NCBI RefSeq assembly: GCF_036077095.1
Contig: NZ_CP107960.1
Location: forward strand, 7,440,001 to 7,504,000
Direction of reading: 5' to 3'
DNA length: 64,000 bases
Source: Streptomyces sp. NBC_00376
Lineage (GTDB): Bacteria > Actinomycetota > Actinomycetes > Streptomycetales > Streptomycetaceae
Below, piece after piece: positions 50,039-58,762 of the stretch. The notes under the pieces are model-generated. The model did no database searches and was not told the origin of the DNA. It saw nothing but the letters and a program-made list of their open reading frames with translations. Numbering within the stretch: the first letter of the stretch is position 1; each line of letters opens with the position of its first letter. Both the position numbers and the translations under genes were made by a program.

Positions 50039-50890
50039 TCAGTTCGCCGACGAGCCGTCGTCCGCGCGGAAGACCGCCCGTCCCTCGCGCAGGCGGGTGA
50101 AGAGGAGCGCCCGGTCCAGCTGTTCCTGCTCTTCCTCGTCCTCCTCATGGGAGAACACCTCGTCCACCAGCAGTTCGCGCAGCCGCTCCTGCACGCCCTT
50201 GCCGTACCCCTGCTGGAAATCGTCCGGATCGAAGTGGGTGTCCGCCTCCACCGCGGCGATCGTGCTGTGCTCGTCCTCGATGACCAGCCGGGCGCGGATG
50301 GTGCGCGCCTGGAGCGTCTGGTCGTTGTAGTGGCCGTAGACGATCTCGGCCTCGATGTCACCACCGACGGACATCTCCCCGTCGGTGTGCACCGCGCGGG
50401 CCCTGACATCGCCGCGGACGGCGACGACGGAGTCGGGGCCGCAGTCGGTCAGGCAGCCCTCGACGACGAGCGAACCGGTGACCACGAAGGGGGCCGCCAC
50501 GTCCAGGTGGCCCCGCACCAGGAGGTCGCCGTGGTGGAAGAACGGCTCGCGGATCTCCTGGTCGCCGGTCAGCGCGTGGTCCGTACGGGCGTCGTCGCCG
50601 AGCAGGCGCCCGCACAACTGCGGCATCAGCGGCACGTGGTCGGGATCGGGATCGTCGCGCAGTCCCGCGACGAAGTCCTGGAAGCTGCCGAAGTCCGGCC
50701 GGGTGTACTCCGTCAGCCAGCCGCTGTCGTCCGGGACCCCGGCCGCCCGGCAGGCTTCGGACAGTGTGACGCGCATTGCCTCCGCGACCCGGCGGGCGGC
50801 CGCCACGTCGATGGGCAGCGGCCCGCCCTCCACCGCGACGGGGGCGGGAGTGGCGGTCCCGAGGGCTGTTCTGTTCAACGAGTCGCTCAT
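50039..50890 (-). CDS. Bactofilin-like beta-helix protein, function unknown
   Basis: 283 aa. A helical N-terminus (VAAARRVAEAMRVTLSEACRAAG) is followed by regular short strands with alternating hydrophobics (GDLLVRGHLDVAAPFVVTGS, VVAVRGDVRARAVHTDGEMS, GDIEAEIVYGHYNDQTLQ), a pattern like the right-handed beta-helix of bactofilins and polymer-forming proteins. A very acidic tail (SHEEDEEEQEQ) follows. Whether it polymerizes is unknown. Confidence 0.6.
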   Translation of the reverse strand: MSDSLNRTALGTATPAPVAVEGGPLPIDVAAARRVAEAMRVTLSEACRAAGVPDDSGWLTEYTRPDFGSFQDFVAGLRDDPDPDHVPLMPQLCGRLLGDDARTDHALTGDQEIREPFFHHGDLLVRGHLDVAAPFVVTGSLVVEGCLTDCGPDSVVAVRGDVRARAVHTDGEMSVGGDIEAEIVYGHYNDQTLQARTIRARLVIEDEHSTIAAVEADTHFDPDDFQQGYGKGVQERLRELLVDEVFSHEEDEEEQEQLDRALLFTRLREGRAVFRADDGSSAN

Positions 50891-50899
50891 GACAGGACT

Positions 50900-51592
50900 C
50901 TACGAGCCGCCTCTGACCCCTCGGTCGGGTCCGGGGGCGTCGCGCTCGGCGTCGAGCGCGGCGCTGCGCCTGGTGAGCGTGCCGTCCTCCAGGCCGAGTT
51001 CGCGTTCGGCCGTGCTGACGGCCATCCGCTTGACCGCCTCGGGGCGGTCGGCGGCTTCGGTATTGGCGTGGGCGCCGAGGCCGTCGATGACGACCAGGAT
51101 CTGAATCGTCGTCACATATGGGTCGGCGGTGCGGAACTCGCCGCAGCGGACGCCGTCACGGACGAGGTCCTCCAGACGGCCCCGCCACAGCGTCTCCTGG
51201 TGGCCGACCCGGTCGCGGAGCGCGGGGCGGTAGCGGCTGAGGTGCCGGGCGTTGATCCACAGCCGGCTGATGTCGTCGTACGCGGCGCCCGTCGCGAGCG
51301 CGAAGAAGCGGGCGAGCCGGTCCGTGGGCGACTCCGCTTCCGGCTCCGCCGGGAGCAGTGTGTTCAGTTCGGCATGGGCGGCGGTGCCGAACGCCTCGGC
51401 CACGAGGTCCTCGACCGCCGGGAAATAGTGGCTGATGAGACCGGGGCGTACGCCGAGCTGCTCGCCGATCCGGCGCAGCGTGATGCACTCCAGCCCTTCG
51501 GTCAGGGCGACGGTCGCCGCCGCGTCGACGATTTCCGCACGCCGGTCCGACGGGGACTTCCGGATCCGCTTCCGCTGAGGGCTTGACGACAT
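50900..51592 (-). CDS. TetR family transcriptional regulator
   Basis: 230 aa from ATG 51592. The N-terminal helix-turn-helix (RRAEIVDAAATVALTEGLECITLRRIG, LGVRPGLISHYFPAVEDL) and a ligand domain resemble BetI-type TetR proteins. Divergent from the small secreted peptide gene over 188 nt, so it may control the 51.8-53.3 kb operon at the edge of the biosynthetic cluster. Confidence 0.85.
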   Translation of the reverse strand: MSSSPQRKRIRKSPSDRRAEIVDAAATVALTEGLECITLRRIGEQLGVRPGLISHYFPAVEDLVAEAFGTAAHAELNTLLPAEPEAESPTDRLARFFALATGAAYDDISRLWINARHLSRYRPALRDRVGHQETLWRGRLEDLVRDGVRCGEFRTADPYVTTIQILVVIDGLGAHANTEAADRPEAVKRMAVSTAERELGLEDGTLTRRSAALDAERDAPGPDRGVRGGS

Positions 51593-51780
51593 ACCGGCGA
51601 TGCTATTGACGCCGCGACCAATGGGCAACCAGCGGGTGGACCGGTGCCCGCAGGCCGCAAAACAGGCCCCGGAGTCCGTGCAACAAGCCTCCGAGCCGCC
51701 GCAGCAACTGCCGATCGCGGCGGGCCGCGGACCCTAGCGTCGGTTCCTGCAAGCCATCACCGATGCCATGGAGGACAGGG

Positions 51781-52014
51781 ATGAACAACAGCATGCGTAC
51801 CGCGGCCGCCGCCGCAGCCCTCGTTGCCGGTCTCGTCACGGTGGGCGGCACCACCGGTGCTGCCGCCGCCGAGCGTCCGGAGCGGATCACCAGCCAGGAG
51901 CAGCTCGCCAGAAGCATCGCGCAGGCGGTCGCGGCCGAGCAGCAGAAGGGCGCCGTCACCGACGGCGTCATCGGCGGCATAGTGATCAACCCGACCAGCC
52001 TGCGTTCCTGCTGA
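51781..52014 (+). CDS. Small secreted peptide
   Basis: 77 aa from the ATG at 51781, with GGAGG 7 nt upstream. A Sec-type signal (MNNSMRTAAAAAALVAGLV, cleavage near TTGAAAA|ERPE) leaves a mature peptide of about 47 aa, helical in its middle (SQEQLARSIAQAVAAEQQ), then Gly/Ile-rich, ending in Cys (SLRSC). The gene is followed after 19 nt by the Cys-rich gene. No known family. Confidence 0.6.
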   Translation: MNNSMRTAAAAAALVAGLVTVGGTTGAAAAERPERITSQEQLARSIAQAVAAEQQKGAVTDGVIGGIVINPTSLRSC

Positions 52015-52033
52015 CGAATCGGAGGTGAGCACC

Positions 52034-52522
52034 GTGGACAGCACTGCGGACCTTGCCCGGGACGGGCGGGAAAGCCCCCTCAGATGGTGTCCGAGCGGCG
52101 ATGCGAGCCGCCCGGAGAGCGTTGTTCTCGGCGTGCGGTCCGGGGAGCACGACCAGGTCGCCTACCTGGCCGAACCCGTACCCGCCGCCGATGTTCTCGG
52201 CAGCATCCCGGAGGGGATCGCCCCCAACCGGGTGCTCCGGTTCGCCTCGCACTGCGTGTCGGACTGCGCGAACCGGGTCGGCGAGGCCTGCGGGCTGATC
52301 GAACGCATCACGACCGTACCGGCCGAGCCCGGTCCGGCCGCGGTGCCGCGGTGCCACCTCCGCCCGCACTGCAAGTGGTGGAACCAGGTCGGTGTCGAGG
52401 CCTGCCACCGCTGTCCGGCCCTGACGACACTGGAACCCCGCGACGACGAACTCGCCGTTCTCGTCGCGGACCCGGCGACCACCCGTGAACAACTGGAGAA
52501 CTGGATCGCCGCCGCACAATGA
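52034..52522 (+). CDS. Cysteine-rich protein, possible metal or Fe-S binding, not recognised
   Basis: 162 aa from the GTG at 52034, which has GGAGG 8 nt upstream; the GTG at 52025 overlaps that site. The second half contains seven cysteines in two blocks: C-x3-C-x7-C (SHCVSDCANRVGEACG) and C-x5-C-x10-C-x2-C (RCHLRPHCKWWNQVGVEACHRCP), with conserved-looking tryptophans. The spacing suggests metal or iron-sulfur binding. It sits between the secreted peptide and the type II thioesterase. Function unknown. Confidence 0.62.
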   Translation: MDSTADLARDGRESPLRWCPSGDASRPESVVLGVRSGEHDQVAYLAEPVPAADVLGSIPEGIAPNRVLRFASHCVSDCANRVGEACGLIERITTVPAEPGPAAVPRCHLRPHCKWWNQVGVEACHRCPALTTLEPRDDELAVLVADPATTREQLENWIAAAQ

Positions 52523-52582
52523 GCCGATACCGTTCACGGAGCCGGCCCGTGGCCGGACCGAGAACATGAGAGAAGGGATGTC

Positions 52583-53335
52583 GTGGACAACTGGACACGG
52601 TGTTTCCGCCCGGCCCCCGACGCCGCGGCACAGTTGCTGTGCTTCCCGCACGCAGGTGGTGCGGCCAGTGCCTATGTCCCGCTGTCGACGCAGGTCGCGG
52701 GGGTCGCGGAAGCACTGGTCGTGCAGTACCCCGGGCGGCACGACCGCATCGCCGAACCGTTCGCCGAACGGTTCGGCGATGTCGTGCACGCGGTACTGGC
52801 CTCGCTCCCCGCGAGCGGCGGCCGGCCGCTGATTCTGTTCGGCCACAGCATGGGCGCGCTCCTGGCGTACGAGACCGCACGGCGCCTCGCGGCGGTGGGG
52901 CGGGAGCCCGCGGCGCTGTTCGTCTCGGGCAGCGAGGCCCCGTCGCTGCCGCGGCGCGTGCGGCTGCCCGAACAGCCCGGCGACGACGACCTGATCCGGG
53001 AGATGCGGCTGCTGTCCGGTACGGACGAGGAGCTGCTGGCCCAACCGGAGATCCTCGAACTCGCACTGCCGCCGCTGCGCGCCGACTACGCCATGCTGTC
53101 CCGGCGCGTCCACGTTCCCGGGCCGCCGCTGCGCTGCCCCGTCGTCGCGCTGACCGGCGACAACGACCCCCGGGTCGACGTCGACGCCGTACAGGTGTGG
53201 GAGCGGGAGACCGTAGGGCCCTTCGAGCGGCACGTACTGCCCGGCGGGCACTTCTTCCTGGGCGACCACCTGCCCCGCGTCGCGGATCTCATCGCCGCGC
53301 ACGTGCCCGGACGAACGGTGCGTACGGGCGTCTGA
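52583..53335 (+). CDS. Type II thioesterase
   Basis: 250-aa alpha/beta-hydrolase of the editing thioesterase type that clears stalled acyl groups from carrier proteins of NRPS/PKS lines. FPHAGGAASAYVPL at the oxyanion strand, the nucleophile in FGHSMGALLAYE, the acid near ALTGDNDPRVD and the histidine in LPGGHFFL. GTG start. Third gene of the plus-strand set facing the megasynthase genes, consistent with serving that cluster. Confidence 0.92.
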   Translation: MDNWTRCFRPAPDAAAQLLCFPHAGGAASAYVPLSTQVAGVAEALVVQYPGRHDRIAEPFAERFGDVVHAVLASLPASGGRPLILFGHSMGALLAYETARRLAAVGREPAALFVSGSEAPSLPRRVRLPEQPGDDDLIREMRLLSGTDEELLAQPEILELALPPLRADYAMLSRRVHVPGPPLRCPVVALTGDNDPRVDVDAVQVWERETVGPFERHVLPGGHFFLGDHLPRVADLIAAHVPGRTVRTGV

Positions 53336-53346
53336 CACCGCACGAG

Positions 53347-53406
53347 GTACAGGGCTTGGGCCCCGCCCCCGGAAACCGCCGGAGGGTCGGGGCCCAAGCC
53401 CTGTAC
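53347..53406. terminator. Long bidirectional terminator
   Basis: A perfect 19-bp inverted repeat GTACAGGGCTTGGGCCCCG / CGGGGCCCAAGCCCTGTAC with a 22-nt G/C-rich loop, 11 nt after the thioesterase stop and 10 nt before the stop of the convergent KS gene. Confidence 0.9.
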
Positions 53407-53415
53407 TGCGTCAAC

Positions 53416-55464
53416 TCACTCCGCCTCGAACTCCGAGAGCAGGGCGTCGAGGGAGTCGTCGCCGTCCCGCGCCGCGACGATCCGGCGGGCCATCTCGTGC
53501 AGCGTCAGCTGCTCCAGGAACAGCGTGATCGGGACATCGAGGTCGAAGTCGTCCCGGAGGCAGCCGACCAGGTGGACGGCGGTCAGGGAGTCGCCGCCGG
53601 CCGCGAAGTACGTCATCTCCGGGTCGTCGGCGTCCTCCAGTCCCAGCGCCTCGGCGATCAGCGCGCGGACGTCCCGCTCCAGGTCGGCGGAGCGGCCGCC
53701 CGGCTCCGGCTGCTCCCCGCCCGGTGCGGGCGGCGCGACGGGTACGAGGCGGTAAGCGCCGTGGCTCTCACCGGCGAAGGGATACGTCGGCAGCGCGACC
53801 CGTCGGCCGGCCCCCTCCCGTACCACCTGCTCACCCGCCAGCCATGCCTCGCCGAGCGGGTCGGGCCCGCCGAGTCCCACCTCACCGCCCGAGGCCAGCT
53901 CGGTGAGCAGCTCCGCCGCCTCCGCCCGGTTCCCGGCCCGCACATAGCCGCGCACGGCCAGCGGGGCACGGCCCACGCGGAGCGTGTGCGCGGTGTCGGC
54001 GAGGGACGCGGCGCCCGGGGCCCGCAGCGCCCCGGCCAGCCGGCCGGCCACCGCGGCGAGGCCCTCCCGGGTACGGGCCGACAGCAGCAGGACCTCCGGC
54101 GCGCCCCCGGCCTCCGGCCGGCCCGCCTCGATACGCCGGGGCGCCTCCTCCAGGACCACGTGCACGTTGGTGCCGCCGATGCCGACCGAGCTCACCCCGG
54201 ACCGCCGGGGACCGTGCTCGGGCTCCGGCCAGTCGGTCGCCCGCCCGATCAGGTGGAACGGTGAGTCGTCGAAGCCCAGTTCGGGGTGCGGGCGGCCGGC
54301 GTCGGCGTTCGGCACCAGCGTCGCGTGCTCCAGCATGAGCACCGATTTGATCAGCGCGGCCACGCCCGCCGCCGCGTCCAGGTGACCGATGTTCGACTTC
54401 ACCGAGCCGATGCCGATCCGCCCGGTGCCGAGCGCCCCCTTGAACGCGGCGGTGGCCGCCGCCGCCTCGATGCGGTCTCCGAGCGCGGTGGCCGTGCCGT
54501 GCGCCTCCAGGTACTGGGCATCGGCCGGGTCGAGGCCGGCCGCCGCCCAGGCCTCCACGATCGCGGCGGTCTGCTGGTCGACGCCGGGCGCCGTGAACCC
54601 GACCTTGGTGGCCCCGTCGTTGGTGACGGCGCTGCCCCGGATGACCGCCCTGACCGGGTCGTTGTCGGCGAGTGCGTCGGACAGCCGGCGCAGCACCACC
54701 ACGCCCACCCCGTTGCCGGGCACGGTCCCGCCGGCCCGCTCGTCGAAGGGCCGGCAGCGGCCGTCCGGCGAGTAGATGCCGCCCTGCTGGTGGACGTAGC
54801 CCCGCTTGCGCACCGTGTCCACGGCGACGCCCCCGGCCAGCGCCGTGTCGCACTCGCCGAGCAGCAGGGACTGCACCGCGAGGTGCACCGCCGTCAGCGA
54901 GGTCGAGCAGGCCGTCTGCACCGTCAGGCTCGGGCCCTCCAGGCCCAGCCGGTAGGAGATCCACGGGGCGAGGAACTCGCGGTCGGTGAGGATCCGTACC
55001 TGGAGCGCCCCGAGGGACGCGGCGAGCCGCGGGTCGGTCTGCGCGGCCAGCATGTGCTCGGTGGGGCCGCCGCCGACGTACACGCCGGTACGGGCCTGGC
55101 CGCCCAGCGGGCTGCGGCCGGCGTCCTCCAGCGCGGACCAGGCCGTCTGCAGGAGCAGCCGGTGCTGGGGGTCCAGGGCCGCGGCCTCGGTGCGGTTGAA
55201 GCCGAACAGCTCCGCGTCGAAGCGGTCCGCGTCCGCGAGATGGCCCTTGGCCGGTATGTGGTCGCGGCCGCGCACCTCCTGCGGGTCGGCGCCGTCGGCG
55301 ATCAGCTCCTCCTCGGTGAAGTCGGTCACCGAGCAGCGTCCGCCGAGCAGGTTCGCCCAGTAGGTTTCCAGGTCGGGGGCGCCGGGGAAGCGGCCGCTCA
55401 TCCCGACGACCGCGATCGCGGAGTCGGCTGCGAGGGGCTCGGCGGCGCTTGCGTTCTCGGTCAT
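53416..55464 (-). CDS. AT-less polyketide synthase, KS-ACP
   Basis: 682 aa. Ketosynthase at 15-440 with an intact triad: C186 (QTACSTSL), H322 (EAHGTA) and H361 (SNIGHLD). Residues 455-570 correspond to the KS-AT linker and post-AT linker (RRVALPTYPF) with no acyltransferase between them. The ACP is at about 595-665 with S626 (AAGGDSLTAVH). No KR, DH or TE. Extender loading must come from a separate acyltransferase, as in trans-AT systems. ATGA overlap with the upstream C-A-PCP gene. Expected to add a two-carbon unit, or act in release or tailoring; which is unknown. Confidence 0.88.
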   Translation of the reverse strand: MTENASAAEPLAADSAIAVVGMSGRFPGAPDLETYWANLLGGRCSVTDFTEEELIADGADPQEVRGRDHIPAKGHLADADRFDAELFGFNRTEAAALDPQHRLLLQTAWSALEDAGRSPLGGQARTGVYVGGGPTEHMLAAQTDPRLAASLGALQVRILTDREFLAPWISYRLGLEGPSLTVQTACSTSLTAVHLAVQSLLLGECDTALAGGVAVDTVRKRGYVHQQGGIYSPDGRCRPFDERAGGTVPGNGVGVVVLRRLSDALADNDPVRAVIRGSAVTNDGATKVGFTAPGVDQQTAAIVEAWAAAGLDPADAQYLEAHGTATALGDRIEAAAATAAFKGALGTGRIGIGSVKSNIGHLDAAAGVAALIKSVLMLEHATLVPNADAGRPHPELGFDDSPFHLIGRATDWPEPEHGPRRSGVSSVGIGGTNVHVVLEEAPRRIEAGRPEAGGAPEVLLLSARTREGLAAVAGRLAGALRAPGAASLADTAHTLRVGRAPLAVRGYVRAGNRAEAAELLTELASGGEVGLGGPDPLGEAWLAGEQVVREGAGRRVALPTYPFAGESHGAYRLVPVAPPAPGGEQPEPGGRSADLERDVRALIAEALGLEDADDPEMTYFAAGGDSLTAVHLVGCLRDDFDLDVPITLFLEQLTLHEMARRIVAARDGDDSLDALLSEFEAE

Positions 55465-58400
55465 CGTGTGGAGCCTTTCCGGTAGCTGAGTCGTCGGGCG
55501 GCGGCGGTGCGTCGTGCGTGCCGGTCACCGCCGCGCGCGGCGGCCGTGTCGGCGGGAGTGCCGGTGGCCGGAGCCCCGGCGGCGGCCCCGAGGGCCGCCC
55601 GGTCCAGGTGGGCGGCCAGGGCGCTGACGGTGGGGTGACGGAACAGGTCGACCAGGCCGAGTTCGCCGTACGTACCCATCTCGCGCAGGGCGGACAGGAC
55701 GCTCAGCAGCCGGATCGAGTTGCCGCCCAGGTCGAAGAAGTGGTCGGTGACGGCGACGAGTTCGAGATTGAGCACCCGGGCCCACAGGCCGGCCACCAGC
55801 TGCTCGGTCGGTGTCCCCGCGACGGTGGTCGAGCCGTCCGGCCGGCACCGCACGGTGGCGGGTTCCGGCAGCCGGGCCCGGTCGATCTTGCCGTTGCTGC
55901 TGAGCGGCATCTCGTCCAGCCGCACGAACACCTCGGGCACCATGGACCCCGGCAGCCGCCGGGCGAGATGGGCGCGCAGCTCCGCGTCCGGTGGCGCCGC
56001 CCCGTCCCGGCCCACCACGTACGCCACCAGTCGCTGAGCGGTGCCCGTGCCTCGGACGGTGGCCGCCGCCAGGGCGACGCCCGGCGCACCGGCCAGCAGG
56101 GTCTCGATCTCGCCGAGTTCGATGCGTACGCCGCGCAGCTTGACCTGGAGGTCGGAGCGCCCGAGGTAGTGGATGAGCCCCCGCGCGTCGATCCGGCCGA
56201 GGTCGCCGGTGCGGTACATGCGAGTGCCCGGTGCGCCGTGCGGGTCGGCGACGAACCGTTCGGCGGTCAGGGAGGGCCGGCCGATGTAGCCGCGTCCCAG
56301 CGAGGCACCGGCCACGTAGATCTCACCGGCGACCCCGGCGGGGACCGGCCGGAGCCGCTCGTCGAGCACATAGACCCGGGCCCCGGGCACGGTGCCGCCG
56401 AGCACCACGGGCTCACCGGGCAAGAGGTCCCCGGTGGTCGCGTAGACGGTCACCTCGCTGGGGCCGTACGCGTTCACGATCCGCCGTCCGGGCGCGCTGA
56501 GCCGCTCGACCAGCTCGGCCGGGCACGCCTCGCCGCCGACCGCGACGGTACGCAGCTCGGGCAGCTGCCCGGTCAGGTCGGGCAGCAGCATCGCGGCGGA
56601 CGGCGGCAGGAACACATAGGTGATGCGGGAGTCCCGCAGCCGGTCCAGGAGGGCCTCGCCGATCCGCTCGTCCTCGCCCGGGATGTGCAGCTCCGCGCCG
56701 GCCACCCAGGGGAAGAAGAGGTCGGAGACGGCGACGTCGAAACCGAACGAGACGAACTGCAGCACCCGGTCGTCGGCGTTCACCGGGAAGGAGTGCCGGA
56801 CCGCCCGGGTGAGGTTGATCAGCGCCCGGTGCTCGATGGCGACGCCCTTGGGGACGCCGGTGGAGCCCGAGGTGAACAGGACGTAGGCGAGGTCCTCGGG
56901 GGCCGGTGTCCCGCCGGTCGTGACGGCACCCGGTACGACGGGGTCCGTGACGGCCGGCCGGTCGACCCGGATGCACGGCACCTCCAGGCCCGTCGCTTTC
57001 TCGGCGGTCTCCCGCGAGGTCAGCAGGAGCCCGGTGCCCGAACTGTCCACCATGTGCCGGAGCCTGGCCTCCGGGTGGGCCTGGTCCAGCGGTACGTACG
57101 CGCCGCCCGCGCGCAGCACGGCGAGCGCCGCGATGCCCTGGTCGGCCGAGCGGGGCAGGAGCAGACCGACCCGGAAGCCGGGCCGTACCCCGGCGGCGCG
57201 CAGCCGGGCGGCCAGCGCGTCGGCCCGGGAGAGCAGTTCGGCGTAGCTGAGGCGGAGGTCGCCGCAGACCAGGGCGGTGGCATCGGGGCGTTCGGCCGCC
57301 CGGTCGGCGATCAGGTCGGGCACCAGGCGGTCCAGCGGCGCCGCCTCGGCGAGGCGGTCCGCGCCGGCGATGGTGCGGCGGCGCTCGTCGGCCGGCACCA
57401 GCTCCACGCAGGACAACGGTGCGGACGGGTCCGCGAGGAGACCGGCCAGCAGTGTGCGGAAGTTCTCCGTCCAGCGGTGGACCGTCGCGGCGTCGAACAG
57501 CTCGCTGCGGTAGATGAACTGGGCGGCGAGTCCGGCGCCCCACCGCTCCACGAACAGGTGGAAGTCGAACTTCGCGGTGTCCAGCGTCAGCGCCAGCCGT
57601 TCGGTGGTGGCGCCGGTCAGCCGCAGTTCCGATGCGGCCTCGTCCTCGTAGCTGAGCGCCACCTGCACCACCGGGTCGTGGCTGGTCTCACGGACCGGGG
57701 CAAGGGTGTCGACCACCGCCTCGAACGGAGCGTCCTGGAAGGGCTGTGCCGCCATCATCGAGGCCCGGACGCGGCGGGTGAGCTCGTCGAGCGACGGGTC
57801 GCCGGACAGGTCCACCCGCATCGCCAGGGTGTTGGTCAGCATCCCGACCATCTTCTGGAGTTCGGGCCGCTCGCGCCCCGACGACGGATAGCCGACGACC
57901 AGGTCCTCGCCGCCCGTGAGCCGGGAGAGGAACGCGGCGTACGCGGCGAACATCGTCATGAACGGGGTGGCGCCCGAGGCCGCGGCCACCTCGGCCAGCC
58001 GCTCCCTGACCTCGGCGCCGAGCAGGAAGCGCTCGGTGCCGCCCGCGGCCGTGCGGACCGGCGGGCGCGGGCGGTCCAGCGGCAGCTCCATGGTGGTGGG
58101 CGCGCCGCGCAGCCGGTCGGTCCAGTGCTCCACGGACGCCTCGAACGCGCCGTCCGCGGCGCGCTCCCGCTGCCAGGCCGCGTAGTCGGGGAACTGGAGC
58201 GGGAGTTCGGCCGGCCGGTACGTCAGCCCCTGGGCCTCGTGCCGGTACCCCTCGGACAGTTCGTCCAGGATCAGCCCGAGCGACCAGCCGTCGCAGACCA
58301 GATGATGGGCGACGAGGAGCACCCGGTGGCTGCCGTCCGCCACGGCGTACACGGTGCAGCGCAGCAGCGGACCCGCGGCGGTGTCGAAGGGGAGGGCGGC

Positions 58401-58757
58401 CTCGGCGCGCACCAGGGCCTCGGCGTCGGCGGCCGGCACGTCCCGCCGGACGGTGAGCCGCACCCGCCCGAGGGCCGAGACGCGCTGCGCCGGGGTGCCG
58501 TCGTCGGCGGTCCGGAACACGGTCCGCAGCGCCTCGTGGCGGGCGACCAGCGCGTCCAGCGCGCGGCCGAACGCGTCGGTGTCGAAGGGGCCGTGCACCG
58601 CGAAGGCGACCGGCACGTTGTACTGGGCGGAGCCCGGATTCAGCTGGTCGAGGACGAGCAGGCGGCTCTGGGCGTCGGAGGCGGGGAACTCGTACTCCTC
58701 GTCCCCGCAGCCCTCCCCGGCGTAGAGGTCGATGAGCTCGACGGCGTCGACGGTCAT
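55461..58757 (-). CDS. Nonribosomal peptide synthetase module C-A-PCP
   Basis: 1098 aa. C domain 20-440 with H151/H152 (AHHLVCDGWS) and an LCL-like start (PASDAQSRLLVLDQL). Adenylation domain about 460-960: LFTSGSTGVPKGVAI, YRTGDLG, SSNGKIDR. My reading of the ten specificity positions is D-V-S-F-A-G-A-V-Y-K, which I cannot tie to a known amino acid. PCP at about 980-1050 with S1014 (GGNSIRLL), then an Arg/Ala-rich tail. No TE. The gene starts 5 nt after the stop of the TE-bearing NRPS, and its stop overlaps the KS gene. Confidence 0.92.
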   Translation of the reverse strand: MTVDAVELIDLYAGEGCGDEEYEFPASDAQSRLLVLDQLNPGSAQYNVPVAFAVHGPFDTDAFGRALDALVARHEALRTVFRTADDGTPAQRVSALGRVRLTVRRDVPAADAEALVRAEAALPFDTAAGPLLRCTVYAVADGSHRVLLVAHHLVCDGWSLGLILDELSEGYRHEAQGLTYRPAELPLQFPDYAAWQRERAADGAFEASVEHWTDRLRGAPTTMELPLDRPRPPVRTAAGGTERFLLGAEVRERLAEVAAASGATPFMTMFAAYAAFLSRLTGGEDLVVGYPSSGRERPELQKMVGMLTNTLAMRVDLSGDPSLDELTRRVRASMMAAQPFQDAPFEAVVDTLAPVRETSHDPVVQVALSYEDEAASELRLTGATTERLALTLDTAKFDFHLFVERWGAGLAAQFIYRSELFDAATVHRWTENFRTLLAGLLADPSAPLSCVELVPADERRRTIAGADRLAEAAPLDRLVPDLIADRAAERPDATALVCGDLRLSYAELLSRADALAARLRAAGVRPGFRVGLLLPRSADQGIAALAVLRAGGAYVPLDQAHPEARLRHMVDSSGTGLLLTSRETAEKATGLEVPCIRVDRPAVTDPVVPGAVTTGGTPAPEDLAYVLFTSGSTGVPKGVAIEHRALINLTRAVRHSFPVNADDRVLQFVSFGFDVAVSDLFFPWVAGAELHIPGEDERIGEALLDRLRDSRITYVFLPPSAAMLLPDLTGQLPELRTVAVGGEACPAELVERLSAPGRRIVNAYGPSEVTVYATTGDLLPGEPVVLGGTVPGARVYVLDERLRPVPAGVAGEIYVAGASLGRGYIGRPSLTAERFVADPHGAPGTRMYRTGDLGRIDARGLIHYLGRSDLQVKLRGVRIELGEIETLLAGAPGVALAAATVRGTGTAQRLVAYVVGRDGAAPPDAELRAHLARRLPGSMVPEVFVRLDEMPLSSNGKIDRARLPEPATVRCRPDGSTTVAGTPTEQLVAGLWARVLNLELVAVTDHFFDLGGNSIRLLSVLSALREMGTYGELGLVDLFRHPTVSALAAHLDRAALGAAAGAPATGTPADTAAARGGDRHARRTAAARRLSYRKGSTR

Positions 58758-58762
58758 GGTTC

